Source: JADKIH01 sp031417555
GTDB lineage: Bacteria > Bacteroidota > Bacteroidia > AKYH767-A > 2013-40CM-41-45
Length of the DNA stretch: 64,000 bases
Direction: 5' to 3'
NCBI GenBank assembly: GCA_031417555.1
Contig: JANOVV010000028.1
Location: forward strand, 95,863 to 159,862
Positions within the stretch are counted from its first letter, which is position 1. The number at the start of each line of letters is the position of its first letter. Under the pieces are notes generated by a model. It did not search any database. It was not told the DNA's origin and saw only the letters and a list, made by a program, of their open reading frames with translations. Below, piece after piece: positions 1 through 11,400 of the stretch. A program made the position numbers and the translations under genes.

Positions 1-1
1 T

Positions 2-841
2 ACATATAACACTCGTATTACCTCCGCTAATATTTTAGAAATTCTAAATGAGTATGATTTAGTAGCCGACGGTACGGATAATTTTCCGACGCGTTATTTA
101 GTAAATGATGCAGCTGTGCTATTGGGAAAGCCAAACGTGTATGCTTCAATCTTTCAGTTTGAAGGGCAGGTTTCTGTTTTTAACTACAAAGATGCAAATG
201 GAAAATTAGGACCGAACTATCGCGACTTGTATCCATTGCCGCCACCTCCGGGATTAGTTCCCAATTGTGCTGAAGCAGGAGTTTTAGGCGTTTTGCCGGG
301 TATCATTGGAAGTTTGCAAGGGCTTGAAGTTATTAAAGTAATCACAGGAATAGGGGAAACATTGAGCGGACGGTTTTTCACCTTTGATGCGCTCACTTTT
401 GAAACAAGGACTTTTAATATAAACAGGAACCCTTCTAATCCTTTAAACGGAGAAAATCCGACAATTAAAACACTGATAGATTATGAAGCATTTTGCGGAT
501 TAAAAGGAGAAATAGAAAAACCCCTGAAAGAAATTTCAGTGAATGAACTCTACGAATGGCAGGTGAGGGGCGATGATTATCAGTTGATCGATGTTCGTGA
601 GCCTCATGAATTTGAAATTGCCAATATCGGAGGCGAACTATTTCCTTTGGCATCAATAGCAGCTGTTGCAGATAAAATTTCTCGTGAAAAGAAAGTTGTC
701 ATTCATTGCAAAATGGGTGGAAGAAGTGCCAAAGCTATTAGGCAATTACAGGATGAATTTGGTTTTGATAATTTGTACAATCTAAAAGGTGGAATAATTA
801 AATGGATAGATGATATACAACCTGAATTAAAAAAGTATTAA
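2..841 (+). CDS. ThiF/MoeB-type adenylyltransferase with C-terminal rhodanese domain (5' partial)
   Basis: Enzymes of this family adenylate the C-terminal glycine of a ThiS/MoaD-like sulfur carrier; a fused rhodanese can pass on the sulfur. The frame is open from base 2, so the N-terminus, including the ATP-binding loop, lies outside the window; 279 residues are visible. An internal GTG at 116 is not the start, because upstream codons in frame encode the conserved family stretch DGTDNFPTRYLVND. Further family motifs are the SIFQFEGQ stretch and CAEAGVLGVLPG. From about residue 177 a rhodanese domain follows, with IDVREPHEF and the active-site loop HCKMGGRS (Cys-x-x-Gly-x-Arg). It sits 34 bp upstream of a YeeE/YedE transporter pair, so a sulfur-supply role is likely. 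Whether the pathway is thiamine or molybdopterin cannot be told from this fragment. Confidence 0.9.
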   Translation, partial: TYNTRITSANILEILNEYDLVADGTDNFPTRYLVNDAAVLLGKPNVYASIFQFEGQVSVFNYKDANGKLGPNYRDLYPLPPPPGLVPNCAEAGVLGVLPGIIGSLQGLEVIKVITGIGETLSGRFFTFDALTFETRTFNINRNPSNPLNGENPTIKTLIDYEAFCGLKGEIEKPLKEISVNELYEWQVRGDDYQLIDVREPHEFEIANIGGELFPLASIAAVADKISREKKVVIHCKMGGRSAKAIRQLQDEFGFDNLYNLKGGIIKWIDDIQPELKKY

Positions 842-875
842 AATATATTATTTCAATCGCATATATATAAAACTG

Positions 876-1457
876 ATGGAAATTTTTACTGATATAATAC
901 AAATACTAAAACAGCCATGGCCCTGGTATGTAGCTGGACCTATTATTGGTATTTGTGTGCCGCTTCTTTTATTAGCGGGTAACAAATCGTTAGGAATATC
1001 ATCATCTTTAAGAGAAATTTGTGCTGCAATTATTCCTGGTAAAGTCGCTTTCTTAAAATTTAACTGGAAAGCTCAAAAGTGGAATCTTGTATTTATTTTA
1101 GGATTGGTTGTCAGCGGATTTGTTGGAGGCGTATTATTGAAAAATGATGAGCCTGTAAATATTGCAGCATCAACGAAAGCGATGCTTATTGAATATGGCA
1201 TAACCGATCAAAGTGGCATTATGCCTACATCGGTTTTCAATTTTGAATCATTGTTTAATGTTAGTGGGTTTATTCTTATCGTGATCGGAGGTTTCCTAGT
1301 TGGATTCGGAACCAGATGGGCTGGAGGGTGTACTTCCGGTCACGGTATTTTTGGATTGGCTACATTTCAAATACCATCACTCATTGCTACAATTACTTTT
1401 TTTGCTTTTGGCATTCTTACCAGCTGGTTTTTATTACCTGTCATTCTTAAGTTGTAA
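876..1457 (+). CDS. YeeE/YedE family sulfur transporter, first half
   Basis: This 193-residue inner-membrane protein is one half of a split YeeE/YedE (TsuA-like) transporter; characterised members import thiosulfate. There are about four to five hydrophobic segments (near residues 17-35, 65-85, 125-145 and 150-190). The diagnostic stretch GTRWAGGCTSGHG carries the cysteine that in YeeE helps relay thiosulfate. The ATG at 876 follows the ThiF-rhodanese gene by 34 bp, and the partner half starts 21 bp downstream, so the three genes probably form one operon. The substrate is inferred from the family; other sulfur species are possible. Confidence 0.85.
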   Translation: MEIFTDIIQILKQPWPWYVAGPIIGICVPLLLLAGNKSLGISSSLREICAAIIPGKVAFLKFNWKAQKWNLVFILGLVVSGFVGGVLLKNDEPVNIAASTKAMLIEYGITDQSGIMPTSVFNFESLFNVSGFILIVIGGFLVGFGTRWAGGCTSGHGIFGLATFQIPSLIATITFFAFGILTSWFLLPVILKL

Positions 1458-1478
1458 TACATCTAAAAAATATTTTCA

Positions 1479-1883
1479 ATGATCAGATATTTCTTTATTG
1501 GCTTATTATTTGGTCTGGCATTAATTAAGGGAGAAGCAATTTCCTGGTATCGTATGCAAGAGATGTTTCATTTTCAGGGATTTCAGATTTTCGGTTTTTT
1601 CTTTACTGCTGTACCGACAGCTGCATTGTTACTTTTCCTGATCAAAAAATTTAATGTTAAGACAACAGGTAAAGAGGAATTGAAACCGAAGAAAAAATAT
1701 TTTAACAAAGGAACGGTGTATGGATCCGCACTTTTTGGGATCGGCTGGGGATTGACAGGTGCTTGTCCGGGACCCATATATGTTCAAATAGGAAGCGGAT
1801 ATTTTATTTCAATAGTCTTATTGCTAAGTGCTCTGGCCGGAACCTGGGTATATGCTTTTTTCCGAGAGAAGCTGCCGCATTAA
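1479..1883 (+). CDS. YeeE/YedE family sulfur transporter, second half (DUF6691-like)
   Basis: This 134-residue membrane protein is the partner of the preceding gene. It has hydrophobic segments around residues 1-17, 32-52, 78-98 and 105-127. The conserved stretch GIGWGLTGACPGP holds the cysteine matching the second half of a full-length YeeE. In Bacteroidota this transporter is commonly encoded as two adjacent short genes, which is what is seen. It is the last gene of the apparent sulfur operon and is followed by about 580 bp without a gene. Confidence 0.85.
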   Translation: MIRYFFIGLLFGLALIKGEAISWYRMQEMFHFQGFQIFGFFFTAVPTAALLLFLIKKFNVKTTGKEELKPKKKYFNKGTVYGSALFGIGWGLTGACPGPIYVQIGSGYFISIVLLLSALAGTWVYAFFREKLPH

Positions 1884-2466
1884 ATATTTAAGTTTGATTT
1901 TTTTAATCATTTAGATTGGATTGATATTCCATTCTTGATTCTAGTATTTTATTCTTTTAATATAGTGAAAAAGTTTCATGTCATTTTTTGTTACTTTTTG
2001 CTAAATAGTTTTTGAATTCTATCTGATAATCTTGTAATCAAGTCCGATCCCATCAATTATTTCTCAGAAGTTTAATGAAATATGATATTTGAATTAATGT
2101 TCAATTCTTTGAAACAATTTTTTCATCTTTTGTTGTTAAAATGAATTTTAAATTTCATTTACCAATCTAAACCATACGTTTACAAAATTTGCTATATTAT
2201 TTTTTCCTCAATCGATCTGTAATAATTTGATAAAAACGATCTTCGTTGCTTAAAATTCAAATATTGCAAATCCTTAAACCCCACTATTTAAAGGCCTTTT
2301 GACGATTTTATTTCCAAAAACTCGATTAATTTAGTTAAAATATTTTTTTTTAAAAAATTATCCTTGATAATATACTTGCATACATATTAAACCAATTTTA
2401 GAAAAGTTGTGATAATTCCTCACAACCATATTTAATAATTAAAATAAACAAATATAAAATATACCC
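1884..2466. other. AT-rich intergenic region before the giant repeat protein
   Basis: About 580 bp with no credible coding frame. It is very AT-rich, with poly-T and poly-A runs. The only structured element I see is the possible promoter and hairpin near its right end, listed separately. A TTGATAAAAACGATC stretch near 2227 resembles half of an FNR-type box but lacks the second half-site. Confidence 0.6.
2371..2426 (+). promoter_or_regulatory. Possible promoter and leader hairpin of the giant repeat gene
   Basis: TATACTTG at 2371-2378 is one base from the Bacteroidota -7 consensus TAnnTTTG, but no clear TTTG -33 element is seen. Downstream, GTTGTGA (2406-2412) and TCACAAC (2420-2426) form a perfect 7-bp inverted repeat with a 7-nt loop, 40 bp before the ATG. 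It would lie in the 5' leader or act as an operator. There is no T-tract, so it is not a typical terminator. Confidence 0.3.
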
Positions 2467-5400
2467 ATGCAAAAAATCACTACTCAACTTTTGTTTTATT
2501 GTTGTGAAAAAAGATTAACTCGAACAATTCCTGTAATCTTACTCCTCATTAATTTTGCAATTAATGTACCGGAATCATTTGGTCAAAGCCAATCGATTAG
2601 TACACCTGGTGTATCAATCGGAGGTAGTTCTACTACCGGCTCAGTATCGGCCGGAATTCCAAATTGTGTTCCACCAATATGTACAATTTCAGGAAGTACT
2701 TCAATTTGTCCTGGAACGGCAACCACATTATGTGCGCCAGTAGGCCTTGCAGCTTATTCGTGGAGCACCGGTTCTACAGCTCAGTGTATTTCCGTTACAA
2801 CACCCGGCACTTACATTGTAACTATTACAGCTGTAGGTGGGTGTACGAGTACATGTAACATTACTGTAACTACAGCAACAGCACCAATATCAGGTAGCGG
2901 TTCTATTTGCAGTGGTGGTTCTACGCAATTATGTTCTGTGGCAGGTGCAAGTTCATATTCCTGGAGCACAGGAGCTACGACACAATGTATTACGGTAACA
3001 ACAGCCGGTACTTATTCAGTCACTACATGTATTAACGGTTGTTATATCACAAGCAGTAAAACAGTAACAGTTGGTTCTGTTTCTTGCTCAATCACTGGTA
3101 ATAGTACAATTTGCTCGGGTGGATCCACTTCTCTATGTGCACCCTCCGGACTCTCTTCATATTCCTGGAGTACAGGAGCAACAACAAAATGTATTACTGT
3201 AAGTTCAGCTGGTACATATACAGTAACTGTGTCTAACGGTGGATGTACAAGTAGTTGTAGTAAGACAGTAACAGTTCGACCAGCTTTAAATTGTACAATT
3301 ACCGGAGCATCTTCTTTTTGTCAGGGGGGCTCTACTCAGCTTTGTTTGCCTACGGGTTATCAATCTTATTCATGGAATACAGGTGCAACTACACGTTGCA
3401 TTACAGTAACATCCGCAGGAACATATTATGGAAACGTTAATGATGGTACATGTAATAAAACTTGCAGCAAGGCTGTAACCGTTACATCTGTCAATTGTTC
3501 GATTACGGGAAGCAGTTCTATTTGTCCGGGTACAACAACACAATTATGCGGACCGGCTGGACAATCATCTTATTCATGGAGCACAGGTTCAACATCACAA
3601 TGTATAACAGTTGGTTCAAGTGGTACATATACATTAACAGTCACCAATGGAGGTTGTACTAGTAGTTGTTCTAAAACAGTTACTGTAGGTGCAATAAGTT
3701 GCAGTATTACTGGAAGCAGTACAATTTGTGCCGGAGGCTCAAATCAATTATGTGCACCTGATGGAATGGCAACTTATTCGTGGAGTACCGGAGCAACAAC
3801 ACAATGTATTATTGTAAACAATTCAGGTAATTATTCTGTTACCATCACCAATGGCAGTGGTTGCAGCAGTTCGTGTAGTAAATCAGTTTCTCTTAATAAT
3901 ACTTTAAGTTGTAATATAACAGGTACAACAGCAATTTGTCCGGATGGTACGACACAACTTTGTGCACCAGCAGGAATGGCAACTTATTCATGGAGTACAG
4001 GAGCAACTACACAATGTATATTTGTAAGCTCTGCATCAACATATACTGTAACAGTTACTGATGGAAGTGGATGCAACAGCACTTGTTCAAAATCGGTAAC
4101 AATAATTAATACAGATGATGGCAATGCATGTACTATAGATGCTTGTAATCAGCAAACGGGCGGCGTAACACATACTGCAGTAAATACAGATGATGGTAAT
4201 GCCTGCACAGTTGATGCCTGCAATATTCAAACCGGAGTAATAACTCATACTTATGCAAGCATTGATGATGGTAATCCGTGTACCATTGATGCTTGTAATT
4301 CATTAACGGGTGGTGTTACGCATACAGCTGTTAATACAGATGATGGCAATGCTTGTACAATCGATGCTTGTAATATTCAGACGGGAGTAATAACTCATAC
4401 AGCAGTAAATACAGATGATGGCAATCCATGTACCGTAGATGCTTGTAATGTACAAACAGGAGGAATTACTCATACAGCGGTAAATACTGATGATGGCAAT
4501 CAATGTACTATTGATGCATGTAATTCGTTAACGGGAGGTATTACACATACAGCAGTAAATGTTGATGATGCAAATGCATGTACAATTGATGTATGTAATT
4601 CTATAACAGGCATTACTCATACAGCTGTTTCAACTAACGATAATAATGCTTGTACATACGATGGTTGTGATCCTGTAACAGGTGTATTTCACAATACAAT
4701 CAACTCAGATGATAACAATCCGTGTACAATAGACAATTGTAATTCATTAACAGGAATTACTCATACAGCAGTCAACCCTGACGATGGCAATGTTTGTACG
4801 ACGGATGGTTGTAATACGGCGACAGGAGTATTTCATATTTCGGTTTCTGTAAATGATAACAACCTGTGTACAATTGACGGTTGTGATCCAATTACCGGCA
4901 TATTCCACATATTAAAAAATACGGATGATGGAAATGCTTGTACAATAGATGCCTGTAATAGTGTTTCAGGAGCGATTACGCATGTGCCTGTAAATATAAA
5001 CGACAACAATGCTTGTACCACTGATGCTTGCGACCCGATAACCGGAATCATTACATATGTATTGGTTTCTACTGAAGACGGCAATGCTTGTACAATAGAT
5101 GGTTGTAATTCGATAACGGGTGTAACTCATGTTCCGGTTTCTACCAATGATAATAATGCCTGTACGTTTGACGGTTGTGATCCTGTGCTTGGAGTATTTC
5201 ATAATACAATAAGTTCTGACGATAACAATCCATGTACTTTAGATAATTGTAATCCGGTAACAGGTATTTTCCATACGGCAGTTGATCCAAACGATGGTAA
5301 TGTTTGTACAACAGATGGTTGTAATACTGCAACAGGAGTATACCATATTTCGGTTTCAGTTAATGATAATAATCTATGTACAATAGATGGTTGTGATCCT

Positions 5401-8400
5401 GTTAACGGAATATTCCATATCTTAAAAAATACTGATGATGGAAATGCATGTACAATTGATGCTTGTAATTCTCTTACAGGTGCAATTACACATGTTCCGG
5501 TAGTAATAAATGATAACAATGCTTGTACGACAGATGCTTGTGATCCTGCTACCGGAGTAGTCACACATATTCAGCTTTTAACAGATGATGGCAATGCCTG
5601 TACAATTGATGATTGTAATATTTTTACAGGGGTTACACATGTACCGGTATCCACTAACGACAACAATGCTTGCACGTTTGATGGTTGTGATCCGGTTTTA
5701 GGTGTATTCCACAATACGATTAGTTCAGATGATAATAATCCTTGTACAATAGATAATTGCAATGTTTCAACAGGTGTATTCCACACTCCAGTTAATCCGG
5801 ATGATGCTAATGTTTGTACTACGGATGGTTGTAATTCAATTACAGGAGTATTCCATATTTCACTTTTGACCAATGATAATAACTACTGTACGATTGATGG
5901 CTGTGATCCGATAACAGGAATTTTTCATACTCCGGTAAATGCGGATGACGGCAACTCTTGTACGGAAGATAATTGTATTCCGGCAAATGGTTCGATTACT
6001 CATGTTCCATTCAATGTAAACGATAACAATCCGTGTACAATTGATGCATGTAATCCTGCTTTTGGAAACATTACACATGTTCCGGTAATTACTGATGATG
6101 GCAATCCTTGTACAATTGATGCTTGTAATTCTTTCTCAGGAGTAGTTACGCATTTAGCGGTTATTATAAACGATAACAATGCTTGTACAATGGACGCTTG
6201 TGATCCATTTAACGGGAATATTACACACATGGCAGTATTTATAGATGACGCTAATGCTTGTACCAACGATTTTTGTAATTCTATTACAGGAGGTATAACT
6301 CATCCGGCAATTATAATTAACGATAACAACGCTTGTACTGTTGATGCCTGTGATCCTGCAACCGGAAATATTACACATGCCCAAATAATTACCGACGACG
6401 GAAATAAATGTACCATTGATGCATGTAATTCCTCTACCGGTGCAATTACGCATGTTGTTATTAATCCAAATGATAATAATCCTTGTACAGTAGATGCTTG
6501 TGATCCTATTACCGGAAATATTACAAATATTCCCGGAATTACGGATGATGGTAATGCTTGTACAATAGATGCATGTAATCCGGCAACAGGTGCAGTTACA
6601 CATGTTGTAAAAGATGTTGACGACAACAATGCATGTACGGTTGATGCTTGTAATCCTTCTACCGGAAATATTACTCATACACTTGTAATTACCGACGACA
6701 GCAATGCGTGTACAGTTGATGCTTGTAATTCTGCAACCGGCGCAATCAGCCATGTTGTTGTTGATCCAAACGATAATAACGCTTGTACGGTTGATGCATG
6801 TAATCCTTCAACGGGAAATATTACACATATACAAACAATTACCGATGATGGTAATGCCTGTACAATTGATGCTTGTAATACTGAAACCGGTGCTGTTACA
6901 CATGTTGTTAAAAATGTAAATGATAATAATGCTTGCACGGTCGATGCTTGTAACCCTTCCGACGGAAATATAACTCATACACTTATAATTACAGATGATG
7001 GCAATAAATGCACAGTGGATGCTTGTAATTCTGCAACGGGTGCAGTTACCCATGTAGTTAAAGATGTCGACGATAATAATGCATGTACTTTAGATGCTTG
7101 TGATCCTTCCGACGGAAACATTACACATACACTTGGAATTACTGATGATGGCAATGCTTGTACTGTTGATGCCTGTAACTCTGCCACCGGAGCAGTAACC
7201 CATGTAGTAATTGATGTTGATGATAGTAACGCATGTACAGAGGATGCCTGTGATCCTTCCAACGGAAATATTACACACACACTTGGAATTACTGATGATG
7301 GTAATGCTTGTACTGTTGATGCTTGTAATACGGCCACAGGAGCCGTAACGCACATGGTAATAGGTGTAGATGATAAGAATGAATGTACGGTAGATGCTTG
7401 TGATCCTGCAAATGGAAATATTTCGCACAATGCAGTCATTACCGATGATGGTAATGCTTGTACAATCGATGCTTGTAATTCAGCCACAGGAGCAATAACA
7501 CATGTGGTTATAAATGCAAGTGATGACAATGCTTGTACAATAGATGCTTGTGATCCTGCTTCAGGTAATATCACTCATATTACATTTAATACAAATGATG
7601 GTAATGCGTGTACAATCGATGGTTGTAACCCATTAACAGGAGAATTTCATATTCCGGTATCAACGGAAGATAACAACCTTTGTACTTTTGATGGTTGTGA
7701 TCCTGTCCTTGGTGTTTTCCATAATGCAGTTAACTCAAATGATAATAACTTATGTACAGCAGATGGTTGTAATTCGCTTACAGGAATTTTCCATACTACA
7801 ATAGATCCTAATGATAACAATGTTTGTACAACTGATGGTTGTAACACTTTAACCGGTGTTTTCCATATTTCAGCCTTAACAAACGACAATAACGCATGTA
7901 CAATCGATGGTTGTGATCCGATAACTGGTATTTTCCATACTCTTAAAAATGCTGATGATGGTAATGCTTGTACAATTGATGCTTGTAATACAGCAACAGG
8001 AGCAATAACACACGTTGTTGTTGTTACAAACGATAACAATGCTTGTACAGTTGATGCTTGCGATCCGGCTACAGGATTTATTACTCATAATGCAATTAGT
8101 ATTGATGATGGTAATGCTTGTACAGCTGATGCATGTAATACAACTACAGGTGCTATTACACATGTTGTTGCAAATACTAACGATAACAATGCATGTACAA
8201 TAGATGCTTGTGATCCTGCTACCGGATTCATAACTCATGCATTTATTAATACCGATGATGGCAATGCTTGTACAACTGATGCTTGTAATTCAGTTACCGG
8301 TTCAATTACACACGTTCCCGTTAATATCAGTGATAACAATGTATGTACTACCGATGCTTGTGATCCATTAACTGGATTTATCTTACATACAACTTTAAAT

Positions 8401-11400
8401 CCCGATGACGGCAATGTTTGTACTATTGATGCTTGTAATTCAATTACCGGAATAACACATGTTCAGGTTTCTTCAAACGATAATAACGCATGTACCTTTG
8501 ATGGATGTGATCCGATACTGGGCATATTCCACAATACCATCAGCTCGGATGATAACAACCCTTGTACAATCGATAATTGTAATTCAATAACAGGAATATC
8601 TCATACTACTGTTAATCCTGATGATGGCAATGTTTGTACAATAGATGCTTGTAACACAATAACAGGAGTAACTCATACTTCAGTCGCAACTAACGATAAC
8701 AATGCATGTACTATCGACGGTTGTGATCCTGTTACCGGAATATTCCATATAGCTAAAAATACCGATGATGGTAATGCTTGTACCGTTGATGCATGTAATA
8801 CTTTAACAGGTGCTATTACACACATTGTTGTAAATACAAATGACAACAATGCTTGTACCGTTGATGCTTGTGACCCTTCTACAGGATTTATTACTCACAC
8901 AGCTATCAGTATTAATGATGGTAACGCTTGTACTGTTGATGCTTGTAATTCATCTACTGGTGATATTACTCATGTTCTTGTAAATGTAAACGACGGCAAT
9001 GCATGTACTCTGGATGCTTGTGATCCTGTTACTGGCTTCATAACTCATAATGCTATCAGTATAAATGACGGCAATGCTTGTACTGTTGATGCTTGTAATT
9101 CAGCAAACGGCGACATTACGCATGTGCTTGTAAATGTAAATGATGGTAATGCTTGTACAGCCGATATTTGTGATCCGGCCACAGGGTTTATTACTCATCC
9201 GTTTATAAATACTGATGATGGTAATGCATGTACAGTTGATGCCTGTAATTCAACTACTGGAGCTATCACACATGTTGTTGTAAATACAAACGACAACAAC
9301 GCATGTACAATAGATGCTTGTGATCCTGCTACAGGATTCATAACTCATACAGTTATTAATACAGATGATGGTAATGCTTGTACTATTGATGCTTGTAATT
9401 CAGCTACAGGTTCAATTACACATGTCCTTGTTAATATTAACGATAACAATGCATGTACAACTGATGCCTGTGATCCAGCGACAGGATTTATCACTCATAC
9501 ATTTTTAAATCCTGATGATGGTAATGTTTGTACCATTGATGCTTGTAATTCAATCACCGGAATAACGCATGTTCAGGTTTCTTCAAACGATAACAATGTT
9601 TGTACATTTGATGGTTGTGACCCAATAACAGGTGTGTTCCACAATACAATCAGCTCTGATGATAACAACCCTTGTACAATCGATAATTGTAATTCAATAA
9701 CAGGAATATCACATACTTCAGTTAACCCTGACGATGGCAATGTTTGTACAATAGATGCTTGTAACTCAATAACAGGAGTAACTCATACTTCAGTTGCAAC
9801 TAATGATAACAATGCATGTACGATCGACGGTTGTGATCCTGTTACCGGTGTTTTCCATATCGCTAAAAACATAGACGATGGTAATGCATGTACAGCCGAT
9901 GCTTGTAATTCAGCCACTGGTGCGATCACTCATGTTTTTGTTAATACAAACGACAATAACGCATGTACTGTCGATGCTTGTGATCCTGTTACAGGAATAA
10001 TTACCCATGTTGTCATAAGTATTGATGATAATAATGCATGTACAGCGGATGCTTGTAATTCAATCACAGGATTGGTTACTCATACCAATGTCATTACTGA
10101 TGATGGCAACCCTTGTACGAATGATGTTTGTAATCCTTTTACAGGCATAATTACTCATACAGCTACTATTACAGATGATGGTAATCCTTGTACAATTGAT
10201 GCTTGTAACTCAGTTACAGGAGGAGTTACCCATACAGCTGTAAATACGGATGATGGTAATGCTTGTACTACAGATGCTTGTAATCCTGCAACTGGCGCAA
10301 TTACTCATACAGCAGTTAATATCGACGACAGCAACCCTTGTACAATTGATGCATGTAATTCTGTAACAGGAGGCATAACTCATACAGCTGTAAATACGGA
10401 TGATGGAAATGCTTGTACAACGGATGCTTGTAATCCTTCTACAGGTGCTATCACTCACATAGCAGTAGTTACTGATGATGGTAATGCTTGTACGGTTGAT
10501 GCTTGTAATTCAAGTACTGGTGTAATCACTCATACAGCTTTGAATACGGATGATGGAAATGCTTGTACAACGGATGCTTGTAATCCTTTAACAGGTGCTA
10601 TCACTCATACAGCAGTTGTTATAGATGATAATAATGCTTGTACAGTTGATGCCTGTAATTCAGTAACAGGTGTAATAACTCATATTGCAAATCAACCAAC
10701 CACTTGTACAATAACTGGTAATAGTGATATATGTTTTTCAGGAAATACAACTTTATCTGTCTCGAATGTGGGATCATATTTATGGAGTACAGGTCAAACT
10801 ACTTCATCAATAACTGTTACTTCTGCAGGTTTATACTCTGTAATTGTTACTAGCAACAACGGTTGCAGCAGTACTTGTTCACTTACAGTAACTTCTCATA
10901 ATTGTGGAATTACTCTTAGAAAAACGCCGGATAAGTGTGAATTTCCTGATGGCGTTCCAACTTTAGTAAATTTCGAATATGTTGTAAAGAATAATTTGAC
11001 AAGTGGTTTCAGTGCGTCAGGTATCTTAACAGATGATAATGGTACTCCGTTAAATAAATTGGATGATGTATTAGTTTGTAATTGGGGACCAATTATTCCC
11101 GGAGACAGTACAATTTGTTATAAAGCATTTACAATATCAAGTACCTATACAAATATTGCAATAGCTTCCGGAACTTCCGGAGGAGCATCGGTTTCAGCAA
11201 TTGCTACTGCTACTGTAAAGGGCGTGAATTGCAATTGTAATCTTAACTACCCCGACAACTCAAATTTACCTCGCTCTGCTGTAATTTTTAACGAAAGTGA
11301 AATTTTGAGAACCTCAGAACCAGGTCCAACATCTTGTGCTACTTTAGGATCAAAGATTAAACTTTGGTATAATGATGAACATGCTATGTTACTTGGTATT

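Noticed and set aside
2226..2242. FNR-like box TTGATAAAAACGATC upstream of the giant repeat gene
   Set aside because: Right half-site is ACGAT, not ATCA; it is not symmetric.
4303..10458. Many open frames of 60-200 codons on the minus strand opposite the 89-unit repeat
   Set aside because: They are translations of the repeat in other frames; their own repeat pattern simply mirrors the sense gene.
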